From Lyngbya sp. HA4199-MV5 (lineage in GTDB: Bacteria; Cyanobacteriota; Cyanobacteriia; Leptolyngbyales; Leptolyngbyaceae): a stretch of 64,000 nt of DNA. The stretch covers positions 1 through 64,000 of the forward strand of contig JAHHHL010000005.1 in the NCBI GenBank assembly GCA_019359375.1, in the 5' to 3' direction. Positions 1 through 8,884 of the stretch are shown piece after piece. The notes beneath the pieces are model-generated. The model made no database searches and had not been told where the DNA came from. It was given only the letters and a program-made list of their open reading frames with translations. The position numbers and the translations under genes were made by a program. Position 1 is the first letter of the stretch, and each line of letters opens with the position of its first letter.

Positions 1-90
1 CGCAACTGGTATGAGGTGAAACGCAACTTATTCAATCCCCTTATTGCCGCGTTCATTCAAGACCATCTGGCTCAGTTGGCTGTCGTTTAA
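1..90 (+). CDS. 3' end of an unidentified gene (partial)
   Basis: An open frame runs in from the left edge and ends at TAA (88-90), giving 29 residues that finish in LAQLAVV. Codons are normal for the region and there is no internal stop. The fragment is too short to assign to a family. It could also be a chance open stretch. Confidence 0.4.
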   Translation, partial: RNWYEVKRNLFNPLIAAFIQDHLAQLAVV

Positions 91-184
91 CCCCTATCGC
101 AGCGCTTCTGTCAATGCGTAAGTTCTAGAACTTTTGGAAAACCCTCTCGGCGCTTGTCATATCAGGTGTGCGGCTGTCTGCTCT

Positions 185-478
185 TTACTCCCACGTCGCG
201 ATCGGCTTCAAAATAGTTGGAATTTCAGCATTGGTTGGGAACTCTAGCTGGGTCTCTCGCAAACCCAGGTAGCCAGACTCAGTAAAAGAAAGCAACATCC
301 GTTGGAGTGCTAACCAGACATCGGCTTCATACTCCCAATCACGTTGTCGATAGGCTTGAGCTGCGATCGATCGCAGTGCCCAAAAATAACTGTTTCTTAC
401 CACCGAACCACCTTTTTTGTATGCTGGTACGTCTTCATGATGAAGAAACACGATCTCTTGCTCAATTCTGGCTCTCAT
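185..478 (-). CDS. Hypothetical protein, 97 aa
   Basis: I do not recognise this protein. It has no signal peptide, no membrane segment and no cysteine motif. It is mixed helical, with a charged N-terminus (MRARIEQEIVFLHHEDV) and a Trp/Tyr-rich centre. It starts at ATG 478 and is the downstream partner of another possible short minus-strand gene at 548-727. Both may be remnants of a larger gene set next to the broken Rpn-type gene at 1105. It is called on length, HIP1-containing coding sequence and the absence of a better frame. Confidence 0.5.
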   Translation of the reverse strand: MRARIEQEIVFLHHEDVPAYKKGGSVVRNSYFWALRSIAAQAYRQRDWEYEADVWLALQRMLLSFTESGYLGLRETQLEFPTNAEIPTILKPIATWE

Positions 479-547
479 AGGGCTAAGAAACCTCGATTTT
501 TGCTTGACAATCTACGCTGAAATCATCGCTTTAGCCAGCTTATAAAG

Positions 548-727
548 TTAGTTAAAGTTGTAGTTGCATATACAGGCACTTTGCAGTTCATGCAGCAAGA
601 ATAGAGGGATAGAAGTCTCTACCCCATTGATGGGATCACTCGCCACGTGAAGATCCCAAAAGCGATAAGGACGCTGCGGCTCAAGCTGTACCCGCAGAAC
701 GTTGTAGCGCGATCGCGTGGCTGTCAT
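548..727 (-). CDS. Possible short protein, 59 aa, hypothetical
   Basis: Reading the minus strand from ATG 727 to TAA 548 gives an uninterrupted 59-residue frame beginning MTATRSRYNVLRVQ. The first ~48 residues have balanced, globular-looking composition (YRFWDLHVASD, SIPLFLLHEL). The last ten (CICNYNFN) look like read-through into non-coding DNA, so this may be a 3'-truncated gene. No ribosome binding site stands out. It fills most of the otherwise empty 479-787 spacer. I cannot name a family. Confidence 0.35.
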   Translation of the reverse strand: MTATRSRYNVLRVQLEPQRPYRFWDLHVASDPINGVETSIPLFLLHELQSACICNYNFN

Positions 728-787
728 AGTAAAGCAGCGTTTCTAAACGTAACGATTTAAAACTCCAACTATTAAACGGGTGATGAA

Positions 788-1063
788 ATGACAACCTGCC
801 CTTTATGTTCTGATATTTTACTGCGTCATCTTCGCTCTGGTAAACCATACTGGCTTTGTCGTCGTTGTCGCGTCGAAATTTTAGAAAAAAAAGACTCGAC
901 TGAAAAAATTTACCCCAGACATGAGGTCAGCCCTCACACGCTTCCGCGCCCCATGCCGACACACCATGCGGTCGTCCGGCTAGCAGCGCTGGAGCAGGAG
1001 TCCTCCGTGGGACGTACTCAGCGTCAGCAGCCACCCATCAAGACCGACATTGAGCACGGTTGA
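788..1063 (+). CDS. Small zinc-ribbon-like protein, 91 aa
   Basis: The N-terminal third carries two CxxC knuckles (C4/C7 in TTCPLCS and C24/C27 in LCRRCR) separated by 16 residues. That is the spacing of a small zinc ribbon, and similar short cyanobacterial proteins begin the same way. After residue 33 the sequence is polar and low in structure, so only the knuckle part is likely to fold. Start is ATG 788. The role is unknown. Nucleic-acid or protein binding is the usual inference for such ribbons, and nothing here proves it. Confidence 0.6.
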   Translation: MTTCPLCSDILLRHLRSGKPYWLCRRCRVEILEKKDSTEKIYPRHEVSPHTLPRPMPTHHAVVRLAALEQESSVGRTQRQQPPIKTDIEHG

Positions 1064-1104
1064 GGCGCTTGTTGACCTGACAAGACCAGTGCTTCTGCTA
1101 ATGA

Positions 1105-1536
1105 CGCGATGCGAACGATCGCAAGGAGTGGAAACTCAGCTTGATTTGGCGCTTGTATGAAGCTGGGTACAGCCATCGCGACGTGCTGCATCTGTTCAAG
1201 TTCATCGACTGGGTTATGATCTTGCCAGAAGGGTTGAAGCAGGCGTTTTGGTTGGAGTTGAAGGCTTACGAGGAGGAACGCAAAGTGCCCTACATTACGA
1301 GCGTTGAAGAAATCGGCTTTGAACGAGGCATTCAACAAGGACGGCAAGAAGGACGGCAAGAAGAAAGCCGATCGCTGGTTATGCTCCTCCTAGAGCAACG
1401 ATTGGGGCAATTGCCGGATGACCTGCACGATCGCCTCTCTCCGTTAAGCCGGACGCAGCTAGAAGCACTGGCGATCGCTCTACTGAATTTTTCTACCCTG
1501 GCTGAGCTAGAAGCCTGGTTAGACTGCCTGGAGTAG
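1105..1536 (+). pseudogene. N-terminally truncated Rpn/DUF4351-type protein remnant
   Basis: The frame from 1105 matches the C-terminal half of a common cyanobacterial family of PD-(D/E)XK nuclease/transposase-like proteins. It shows RKEWKLSLIWRLYEAGYS, LFKFIDWVM, a YEEERKVPYITS segment, the typical QQGRQEGRQEE repeat and a DUF4351-like tail (MLLLEQRLGQLP). The nuclease domain that should precede it is missing. Two in-frame stops (TAA 1099, TGA 1102) lie immediately upstream, and no neighbouring frame restores the missing part. A TTG at 1141 could give 131 residues, but that product would lack the catalytic domain. It converges on truB with no spacer. Confidence 0.65.
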
Positions 1537-2511
1537 TCAGCTAAAGTCACTCTCAAAGACCATCTGAGAGAGCAAAACGATCCCAACTTCGGTATCGGTG
1601 GGTGTACCAATGCCGAGAAGCCGACCGTCTTCGTGATGTACGCGCAGTGGTTGCTGAAGTGGAGGCACCGCATACATTTGCAGTCTTTCTATATCGTCCT
1701 CTGACTTTTCTGCGTCCTCTTCTTTCCACTGACCGTTTGCATCCGGTTGAATGACAATGCGCTGCCCCTGACACCACCGACGGGCGATCGCCGCCGAAAG
1801 TGAAATCTTGCTCAGGTGAAGCAACGCTGCTACTGGCTCAATCGGTTGGAACAAACCTTTCTCCCGTTGCCTTTCTAGAGTATCCAGCGTCAGACTGTCT
1901 GCTAGCTCAAAGCCGCTGCTTGCGGTGCGTGTCAGGGCTGCCAGCGTTCCACCTGTTTTCAGGACATTGCCCAAATCCCGCGCGATCGACCGGATGTAGG
2001 TGCCAGGTCCACAGGCGATCGCCAGATCCAGTTCAGGAAAATCGCCCGGTCGCCAGTCCAGCACTTCCACGCTGTAGACGTGAACGGTACGAGATTTGGC
2101 GACGATCGTTTCGCCTGCCCGTGCTAAATCGTACAGACGCTTCCCCTGTACTTGGATGGCACTGTAGTTGGGTGGAATTTGCTGGATCGTGCCCTGAAAG
2201 TGCTGAAGCGCCTCTTTGACGGTTGCCAAATCAAGACCTGTCACCGGATGAGCCAGCAACGTTTCACCTTCTAGATCATCGGTAGTGGTGCTGACTCCTA
2301 ACCGCACCGTGGCTCGATAGGCTTTATCCTGCCGGAGAAATTGAAGCAGACGAGTGGCTTTGCCCAATGCGATCGGCAACACTCCGATCGCCGCCGGATC
2401 GAGGGTGCCTGCATGCCCAACCCGCTTCATCTGCAAGAGTCGCCGCACTTTGGCAACACAATCGTGAGAGGTGAACCCTGCTGATTTGTTGAGGTTAATA
2501 AACCCATCCAT
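1537..2511 (-). CDS. truB: tRNA pseudouridine(55) synthase TruB
   Basis: TruB converts U55 of the T-loop of elongator tRNAs to pseudouridine in the cytoplasm. The N-terminus has the family signature (GFINLNKSAGFTSHD, then VGHAGTLDPAA). The catalytic aspartate is D38 in GTLDP. Further conserved blocks are KAYRATVRLG and the PPNYSAIQVQGKRLYDLAR region. At 324 aa it is slightly longer than many bacterial TruB proteins, with an acidic C-terminal insert around residues 255-275. ATG 2511 gives the expected N-terminus. The stop abuts the stop of the broken gene at 1105-1536 (convergent). Confidence 0.95.
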   Translation of the reverse strand: MDGFINLNKSAGFTSHDCVAKVRRLLQMKRVGHAGTLDPAAIGVLPIALGKATRLLQFLRQDKAYRATVRLGVSTTTDDLEGETLLAHPVTGLDLATVKEALQHFQGTIQQIPPNYSAIQVQGKRLYDLARAGETIVAKSRTVHVYSVEVLDWRPGDFPELDLAIACGPGTYIRSIARDLGNVLKTGGTLAALTRTASSGFELADSLTLDTLERQREKGLFQPIEPVAALLHLSKISLSAAIARRWCQGQRIVIQPDANGQWKEEDAEKSEDDIERLQMYAVPPLQQPLRVHHEDGRLLGIGTPTDTEVGIVLLSQMVFESDFS

Positions 2512-2714
2512 AAATGGTGTGGGAATGAGGGAACCGGGAAATGAGGCGATTGCAGGCGGCGTGGAGAATGTTTCCGTGCTGAACTGAGACGTGCTTGCTC
2601 AATCAGTAGCGATAGCAAGTTGCGATGCGTGCGTCAGACTTTCACTGTGAAGCCTACGAACGAATGACCTTTGCCCTTCTACTGATCTTATTCACTATAC
2701 ACAACCCACAACGC

Positions 2715-3665
2715 CTACTTCGCTGCTTGCCGATTGGCATTGCGTTGAGCGACGATCGGAAAATTCCTCGTCAAGATACCCCATTTCACCCCGGCAGTGC
2801 CTTTGAGCGTGTCGCCCTCAATACGACCATTAAACTGGATCACACCTTGCTGCCCCTGGATCGTTTCGGTGCGACTAAAGGTGAGACGATCGCCCGTAAG
2901 CGTAATGTTTGGAATTGTATATTTTTTGCCATCGGCGATCGCGTCTCCTTTCACCTGCTGATATTGCTGGGTAAATCGCAGCGTGTAGGATTGACCGCGA
3001 CCGGGTGCATATTCTACCCGTCCCTTCCAGTCACCCGCAATGTTTGAGGGCACCACCCAGTAATAGAGGTTGCGCGGCACCGAAGCGTTTGCATTACCCG
3101 GTACTGTGACCGTTTTGTCTGGTTTCCAATCGCCCATCGTAAAGGAATGAGAAACGATGCGCGTGCCGGGTCTCAGGCTACTCAGTAGTTTGGGTCGGAG
3201 TTTCAGGTTAATGTCGGGCAGCAAATAGAGCGTGACGACACTCGCGTCACGGAAATCAGTTTGAAAAAGGTCTTGCTGCAAAAACTGGACGCGATCGCTC
3301 ACCCCCGCTTTTTGGGCATTCTCGTTGCTTTGGCGTACCAGCCCTGGATTGATGTCTACTCCAACACCTCGACGAGCACCGTAGTCTTTGACCGCACTAA
3401 TCACGAGTCGTCCATCACCAGAGCCAAGATCATATACGGTGTCATCACGCGTCACGCCTGCCAGCTTCAGCATTTCCGTCACCACGGCTTCGGGTGTGGG
3501 TACGTAAGGCACATCTGGCTTAATCGGTACGGGGCTTTCTGTTGGGGTTGGTGCTGGCGCTAGTTGAGCGATCGTCACTGTGCTCCTACTGAAACCAAGC
3601 AAAGCAAGGCTAAGACTGACACCAAGCCCCAATGCACCCAGCGCGATCGTTTTCCGTAACGTCAC
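2715..3665 (-). CDS. Exported class I SAM-dependent methyltransferase
   Basis: The 316-aa protein begins with a hydrophobic signal or anchor (about residues 5-33, with an AlaProThr-rich stretch after it), so it probably acts outside the cytoplasm or on the membrane. The Rossmann core starts at VYDLGSGDGRLV (motif I), followed by GVGVDINP (motif II) and an acidic block VQFLQQDLF. The last ~90 residues are beta-rich (RVEYAPGRGQSYTLRF, ITLTGDRLTFSR) and may be a separate small domain. The substrate is unknown. An exported methyltransferase with an intact SAM site is slightly odd, because SAM is cytoplasmic. A membrane anchor with the enzyme facing inward would resolve this. Confidence 0.75.
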   Translation of the reverse strand: MTLRKTIALGALGLGVSLSLALLGFSRSTVTIAQLAPAPTPTESPVPIKPDVPYVPTPEAVVTEMLKLAGVTRDDTVYDLGSGDGRLVISAVKDYGARRGVGVDINPGLVRQSNENAQKAGVSDRVQFLQQDLFQTDFRDASVVTLYLLPDINLKLRPKLLSSLRPGTRIVSHSFTMGDWKPDKTVTVPGNANASVPRNLYYWVVPSNIAGDWKGRVEYAPGRGQSYTLRFTQQYQQVKGDAIADGKKYTIPNITLTGDRLTFSRTETIQGQQGVIQFNGRIEGDTLKGTAGVKWGILTRNFPIVAQRNANRQAAK

Positions 3666-3979
3666 AGCAACTACTCCAGACTTGTAAAAGGTAAAACACT
3701 CTTTTGTAGAGTATCTAGTTTTTGGGGTCTCGATACCTACTTTCCGATAGAATGCAGCGACGATCGATTAGTTCCCACCTCTCGGCGTGCAAATTTCTGC
3801 CACGGGCGCAAACCTCTGACCGCTTTTTGCTATGCTAGTGAAGTCTTAAAGCAGACCAAACCTCAGGTCTGCCCTGTCTGAACCAGGCTCTTTAGCTGTT
3901 GATTACCCAGAGCAAGCTAGCGGTTCAACTCAGGGACATTGTTCAAACGAAAGACGCTGGTTGTTCTAAGCCAGCTTAT
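3666..3979. other. Spacer between the methyltransferase gene and tRNA-Leu
   Basis: About 310 bases without a convincing gene. It should hold the promoters of both divergent units (minus-strand methyltransferase, plus-strand tRNA-Leu). I see no clear -35/-10 pair that I would defend, and no long hairpin or repeat. Confidence 0.5.
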
Positions 3980-4061
3980 GCGGATGTGGCGGAATTGGTA
4001 TACGCGCACGCTTGAGGTGCGTGTGGCATTGTCCTTGCGAGTTCGAGTCTCGCCATCCGCA
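3980..4061 (+). tRNA. tRNA-Leu (anticodon GAG)
   Basis: The acceptor stem GCGGATG pairs with CATCCGC at the 3' end, followed by A as the discriminator base. The D arm (GGCGGAATTGGTA), anticodon stem CACGC/GCGTG around loop TTGAGGT (anticodon GAG, codons CUC/CUU), a long class II variable arm and T arm with GTTCGAGTC are all present. CCA is not encoded. The long variable arm is typical of tRNA-Leu. It lies upstream of proA on the same strand and is probably transcribed alone. Confidence 0.95.
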
Positions 4062-4175
4062 TTTTTATTTTCAACCGTCAGGTTCAAAGTTTGGTAGATA
4101 GGTTCGTTTAATGGGGATGGGCATTCAGAATCATTCACCCAGACCAGCTAACCGTCGTTTACCGGATGATTGCTC

Positions 4176-5480
4176 ATGATTTCATCAGCTACAGCAGCGT
4201 CCTCTCTTCCGGCGATCGCTCAGCAAACGCGGGATAGTGCCCGTCATCTGGCAACGCTACCGACTGTCCTGAGAAATCAGGCGCTAGAGGCGATCGCTCA
4301 GGCGTTAGAGGCGGCTACCGACGAAATTCTTACCGCTAACCAGTTGGATTGTCAGGCTGCGGAGACAGCAAACCTTCCAGCCGCCCTCTATGCTCGCCTC
4401 AAGCTAGATAAGCCAAAGCTGCAAGGCGCGATCGCGGGCATTCGGGATGTGGCGAAATTGCCTGATCCCGTGGGCGCTGTGCAGCTTCATCGAGAGCTTG
4501 ATGAGGGACTTGTGCTGACGCGAATAACCTGCCCGTTAGGGGTACTGGGAGTCATTTTTGAAGCCCGTCCCGATGCCGTCGTGCAAATTACGAGTCTCGC
4601 AGTCAAGTCTGGCAATGGAGTAATCCTCAAAGGTGGTCAGGAGGCACTGCGATCGTGCGAAGCGCTTGTGACTGCGATCCGTCGGGGACTTGCCCAAACA
4701 CAGGTTGAACCAACGGTAGTGCAGCTACTAACCACGCGAGAAGAGACGCTGGCTCTGTTAAAACTAGACCAATACGTCGATCTCATCATTCCCAGAGGCT
4801 CCAATGCGTTTGTGCGCTTTGTGCAGGACAATACGCGCATTCCGGTGTTAGGGCATGCAGAAGGCATTTGCCATTTGTATATTGATAAAGCGGCGGATGT
4901 TCAAAAGGCAGTGGCGATCGCGGTCGATGCCAAAACCCAATATCCTGCTGCCTGTAACGCGATCGAAACGCTGCTGGTGCATCAAGCGATCGCCTCCGAA
5001 TTTTTGCTGGAAGCCGTAGTTGCACTTCAACTTCGCAACGTTGAGCTGCGAGGCGATGAACGCACGCGCGACATTCTCAACATTACGGCTGCCACTGAAG
5101 CCGACTGGTCTACCGAATACAGCGATTTAATTCTGGCGATCAAAATTGTTGATGATGTGGATGAGGCGATCGCGCATATCAACACCTATGGTTCCCGTCA
5201 TACGGAAGCGATCGCCACAGAAAGCACTGCAACTGCCGAAACGTTTATGGCACAAGTTGATGCCGCTGGTGTCTTCCATAATTGCTCCACCCGCTTTGCC
5301 GATGGCTTCCGCTATGGGTTTGGAGCCGAAGTGGGCATCAGCACTCAAAAAATGCCGCCACGCGGTCCTGTTGGTTTAGAAGGCTTGGTGACATACAAGT
5401 ATCAGTTGGTTGGCAACGGACAGGTGGTAGCAGCTTACTCTGGTGCCCATGCCAAACCATTTACGCACCGGGATTTGTAA
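4176..5480 (+). CDS. proA: Glutamate-5-semialdehyde dehydrogenase (gamma-glutamyl phosphate reductase)
   Basis: ProA reduces glutamyl-5-phosphate to glutamate-5-semialdehyde with NADPH, the second step of proline synthesis. The sequence follows the family throughout: [13 protein letters not shown] near the start, [44 protein letters not shown], the catalytic cysteine in [14 protein letters not shown], and [20 protein letters not shown] near the end. Length (about 434 aa) is normal. I chose ATG 4176 over the in-frame TTG at 4170, which adds two residues. The gene converges on crtW with a 16-base gap. Confidence 0.95.
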   Translation: MISSATAASSLPAIAQQTRDSARHLATLPTVLRNQALEAIAQALEAATDEILTANQLDCQAAETANLPAALYARLKLDKPKLQGAIAGIRDVAKLPDPVGAVQLHRELDEGLVLTRITCPLGVLGVIFEARPDAVVQITSLAVKSGNGVILKGGQEALRSCEALVTAIRRGLAQTQVEPTVVQLLTTREETLALLKLDQYVDLIIPRGSNAFVRFVQDNTRIPVLGHAEGICHLYIDKAADVQKAVAIAVDAKTQYPAACNAIETLLVHQAIASEFLLEAVVALQLRNVELRGDERTRDILNITAATEADWSTEYSDLILAIKIVDDVDEAIAHINTYGSRHTEAIATESTATAETFMAQVDAAGVFHNCSTRFADGFRYGFGAEVGISTQKMPPRGPVGLEGLVTYKYQLVGNGQVVAAYSGAHAKPFTHRDL

Positions 5481-5496
5481 TCGTGCATTCCACTGC

Positions 5497-6294
5497 CTAC
5501 AGTGAGAGCAATGTTGCCTGACGGTGCTTGGCGATCGTGGGCAATTGCCACCAGGGTACGTGTGGATATTCGTGATGCTCGTAGTGATAGCCAAAGTGAT
5601 AGCACGCCAGCAGTGACAGCAGCAGCGGACGGTGTGCGCTCTGGGCACGAAAAACATTCTGGTAGCCACCGACTGGTTCACGGTGAGGCAAATACGTCCC
5701 AAAGTAAAAAAGCTGCATCGAACTCAGCACCGATGGCACAACCCAAAACATGAGTAAGTTTGCTTCCGGTACATGCAAGAGCAAATGCATGGCATGAAAT
5801 GATGCCATCAGCGCCAGTAAACGTCGCCAACTCCAATAGTGCTGCAAAAAGCTGACGTACCAGGAAACGGGATTTTTGAACGTACCGTTGTGAAAGTCAG
5901 GATCTAAAGCACTGGCTGGGTGGTTGTGGTGCTGCCAGTGGGCTTTGAGGAGTTGGTCATACGAGAAGAGCCCGTACAACAGTAGCGCTAAGGAGCCGAT
6001 CGCGCGGTTGAGTTTGCGGTGTTGAGGAGCGACTCCTCCATGCATGGCATCATGCGCTGTGATAAACAGCCCTGTGTAGAGAAACATTTGCCAGAGTATG
6101 GCAAGAAACTGCCAAAACGGATGTAACTGACCGAGTGTACTGTTGAGTAATATGGCTAAGCTCCCTGCCCACGTTGTCATAATCAGACCTGCGATCAGCA
6201 ATCCTCGCAGGTGCAGCAGAATGGATGTAAACGACGTGGTGAGTAAGGGGATTGACGCAAACAGGTGCTTTCTATGAGATGCAGCGGTAGACAT
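5497..6294 (-). CDS. crtW: CrtW-type beta-carotene ketolase
   Basis: This membrane-bound di-iron oxygenase family adds a 4-keto group to carotenoids, giving echinenone or canthaxanthin. The histidine boxes are clear: HDAMHG in the first hairpin, HWQHHNHP followed by DPDFH, and the C-terminal CYHFGYHYEHHEYPHVPWW. The family marker YFGTYLPHR is also present. Four or so membrane segments surround the boxes. ATG 6294 gives the usual N-terminus (MSTAASHRK, about 265 aa). The frame can be extended upstream to 6363, but that adds residues unlike the family. Fatty-acid desaturases share the boxes, but the last motif is specific for CrtW. Confidence 0.9.
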   Translation of the reverse strand: MSTAASHRKHLFASIPLLTTSFTSILLHLRGLLIAGLIMTTWAGSLAILLNSTLGQLHPFWQFLAILWQMFLYTGLFITAHDAMHGGVAPQHRKLNRAIGSLALLLYGLFSYDQLLKAHWQHHNHPASALDPDFHNGTFKNPVSWYVSFLQHYWSWRRLLALMASFHAMHLLLHVPEANLLMFWVVPSVLSSMQLFYFGTYLPHREPVGGYQNVFRAQSAHRPLLLSLLACYHFGYHYEHHEYPHVPWWQLPTIAKHRQATLLSL

Positions 6295-6608
6295 GCAGGC
6301 AGTTTTCTCAGTGATAGTTACACGGACTCGCATTGTTTGCTGGCATGATGCCAACTTTGTCACGGATGGTTGTCCTCATGCCTTTGATGTCGTCAATTGA
6401 GCAGAGTTGCCAAACCTGGACTGGCATGAACAATGTAACAGAAATGTAACAATTCTGTGAGCATCAGAACTGCCCCCTGCGAAAGAGTTAGTATCGCTGG
6501 TGTCGCTAGCCCTAAGGATGAATAGGGCGTGTGTCCAGAACACAATGATTTTCATCCACTGGTTTCACAACGCCTGAGCGCGATAGTGATCTTGCTCTGT
6601 GCGAAGTA

Positions 6609-8822
6609 TTAAGTGCGAGCCATGTCGCGCATTGCGCCTCTCGCCATTGCCGCGATCGCCTGATCATTCGCTTTTGGGAGATGGTAATACTTGCCGCCTG
6701 CCTGCTGTGCCAACTCTTTCGCAAAGCCTGTTGAAATGAACTTGTTTTCGGTATCAATCACAAGAAGCTGAATGCCAAGGGCACGAATTTTGCTGGCAAT
6801 GTCGAGCAGTTCCGCTTTGATATCCGGCTTTTCGTCGGGTGGAATGGTTTCACCCAGCGATCGTGCCAGCGGGATATTGCCGCGTCCATCGGTAATCGCC
6901 ACGATCACCACCTGCCCAATATCGCCAGATTGTTTCGCGTTCATGCCCACACGAACTGCCTGCGTGAGTCCATGCGCTAAGGGCGAACCACCCCCACAGG
7001 GCATGCGATCGAGCCGTCGTTTGGCTGCTTCGATCGATCGAGTTGGTGGCAGCAAGATCTCTGCCTGTTCGCCCCGAAACGGAATCAACGACACCTGATC
7101 CCGATTCTGATAAGCCTCTGTCAGTAACCGCAGCACCGCTCCTTTGGCTGACTGCATCCGATTCAGCGCCATCGAACCCGATGCATCCACGACAAAGACC
7201 ACCAGTGCTCCTGCCTTGCGTGCTAACCGCTTGGCGCGTATGTCTGCCTGTTCGACAAAGACGCGTTTGCGGGGTGTGGGGTGTGGGGTGTGGGGTGTGG
7301 GGTGTGGGGTGTGGAGAGAGTTTTGAGTTCTGCCCTCTGCCTCCTGCCTTCTGCCCTCTGCCTTCTGCCTTCTGCCTTCTGACTCTTCTCTCCTCTCTCC
7401 TCTCTCCTCTCCCCTCTCCTCCCTCCTCGCCCGTCGCCCTTTTTGATAGGGAGCCGCCGCCCTTAATGTTGCATCCACCGCAATCCGACGTGCTTTACCT
7501 TTGGGCAGCATGGGCTTCACGTAACGACCGCGATCGTCCGAGAAAATAATGGTGCGACTGCCAGACTTGCCCTGACGGGATGCCATCTGAGCAAAGTAGA
7601 GCACCGAAGGGTCAAGAATCACGCCTTCAGGGTCAAAGATAAATTCTTCGGGAATGGCGGGTGGTTCTTGCTCTTGCTCTTCTTGATCGTCATCTTCGTC
7701 TTGATCGTCCTGCTCCTGTTCGTGCTCGTCTTCTGGCTCTTGCTGACTCTGCGGTGGCGGTGGTGGAGGGGGTGCCTCTTCGGGAGGCGTTTGCACAATG
7801 GTCGATCGCGGCACAATGACCAACTCAACGGCGCGACGCAAATCTTCTGCTGTCACATCGGTACGACCATCCAGCGCGGCATGGGCTTTGGCAACGCGCA
7901 CGGCAAATAGTTCCGCTCGATGTCCCTGTACGCCACCTCGCAGCGCTTCGTTGACCAGATACCCGACCTGTTCGGAGGTCATTTGGACATCCTTGAGCCA
8001 TTCTCGCGCCAGCACAATCTGGGTTTTGAGCGCGTCGATGTCGTCGGTGTACTGAGTCAGGAATGCCTGCGGAGAATCGGCGTAACGGGTGGCTTGTTCG
8101 ACTGCCAGCACCCGATCGTCCAAACCCAACACCATATCGGCAGACAGGGCGATCGCAATTCTGTCTAACAAATGCTCTCGCAACGTCCCTTCCTCTGGGT
8201 TATACGTAGCGACCAACAGAGGCTTGCAGGGATGCTGAAAGCTAATGCCTTCGCGCTCAATCTGGTTCCGCCCATCCGTCAGCACCGACAGCAGGAGATT
8301 GGCTGCCTGATCGTCCAGCAGATTAATTTCATCAATGTAGAGCACTCCACGATGAGCTTCTGCCAGCAAACCCGGCTGAAATACCGTCTCACCTCGCTTG
8401 ATCGACTGGCTGACATCCACTGAACCTAAGAGTCGATCTTCTGTAATGCCAAGGGGGACTTGCACGAACGGCGCGGGGATGACAGTCGTAGGAAAGGCTA
8501 AAGTCTCAAGGCTAACGTCTAAAAGATCCCCATTTAGCCTTAATCCTTCATCGTTTATCCTTTCCATCGTCTCGTCGTCCCAGTCCTCAGGATGCAGCGG
8601 ATCGCTGTTGAGGGAGCCTTCGACAATTTCGATCGGCGGCAACAGTGCATGTAAGGCTCGCGCCATCACCGATTTAGCCGTGCCGCGTCGCCCTGCAATG
8701 ACCACACCCCCCAAATCTGGATCGACGGCTGCCAGCAGTAGGGCAAGTTTGATGGCTTCCTGACCCACAACCGCAGCGAGGGGAAAGGCAAGAGGTGGGG
8801 CAAGTGTATTGAGTGCGGGCAT
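6609..8822 (-). CDS. chlD: Magnesium chelatase subunit D, with a low-complexity insertion
   Basis: ChlD works with ChlI and ChlH to insert Mg2+ into protoporphyrin IX, the first step committed to chlorophyll. The order is an AAA+ domain ([20 protein letters not shown]), a proline run and long acidic linker (PPPPPPP, then [19 protein letters not shown]), and a VWA domain with MIDAS motif DASGS and a [11 protein letters not shown] block. The protein is ~737 aa against about 670 expected. The excess is a ~55-residue block just before the VWA domain, encoded by heptanucleotide repeats (7266-7440) and reading [17 protein letters not shown] and [14 protein letters not shown]. The frame stays open across it. 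ATG 8822 is preferred over the longer frame from 8846. Confidence 0.95.
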   Translation of the reverse strand: MPALNTLAPPLAFPLAAVVGQEAIKLALLLAAVDPDLGGVVIAGRRGTAKSVMARALHALLPPIEIVEGSLNSDPLHPEDWDDETMERINDEGLRLNGDLLDVSLETLAFPTTVIPAPFVQVPLGITEDRLLGSVDVSQSIKRGETVFQPGLLAEAHRGVLYIDEINLLDDQAANLLLSVLTDGRNQIEREGISFQHPCKPLLVATYNPEEGTLREHLLDRIAIALSADMVLGLDDRVLAVEQATRYADSPQAFLTQYTDDIDALKTQIVLAREWLKDVQMTSEQVGYLVNEALRGGVQGHRAELFAVRVAKAHAALDGRTDVTAEDLRRAVELVIVPRSTIVQTPPEEAPPPPPPPQSQQEPEDEHEQEQDDQDEDDDQEEQEQEPPAIPEEFIFDPEGVILDPSVLYFAQMASRQGKSGSRTIIFSDDRGRYVKPMLPKGKARRIAVDATLRAAAPYQKGRRARREERGEERGERREESEGRRQKAEGRRQEAEGRTQNSLHTPHPTPHTPHPTPRKRVFVEQADIRAKRLARKAGALVVFVVDASGSMALNRMQSAKGAVLRLLTEAYQNRDQVSLIPFRGEQAEILLPPTRSIEAAKRRLDRMPCGGGSPLAHGLTQAVRVGMNAKQSGDIGQVVIVAITDGRGNIPLARSLGETIPPDEKPDIKAELLDIASKIRALGIQLLVIDTENKFISTGFAKELAQQAGGKYYHLPKANDQAIAAMARGAMRDMART
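7266..7440. repeat. Heptanucleotide low-complexity block inside chlD
   Basis: On the plus strand the block has three parts: GGGGTGT heptads (7271-7313), a TTCTGCC-type heptad tract (about 7333-7380), and a CTCTCCT-type pyrimidine tract (about 7382-7430). The same modules fill intergenic spacers elsewhere in the window. None of these heptads contains a stop codon in any of six frames, so the block can sit in an open reading frame if its total length is a multiple of three. Confidence 0.9.
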
Positions 8823-8884
8823 GGTATGGCTCAAAAAGCGGTGCAAATCTCAGCATACCAACATCTCTGGGTCGAAGCGTGCCG

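Noticed and set aside
1024-1359. 111-aa minus-strand frame
   Set aside because: Antisense to the Rpn-type remnant, whose plus-strand frame has clear family likeness.
3917-4138. 73-aa minus-strand frame containing DGETRTRKDNATRTS
   Set aside because: It lies antisense across tRNA-Leu; this residue pattern is the usual translation artefact of that tRNA.
7271-7313. CRISPR array
   Set aside because: Units are seven bases and contiguous, with no spacers; no cas genes are visible.
7043-7549. 168-aa plus-strand frame with [15 protein letters not shown]
   Set aside because: It is the opposite strand of chlD and its repeat insertion; the repeat has no stop codon in any frame, so long false frames are expected.
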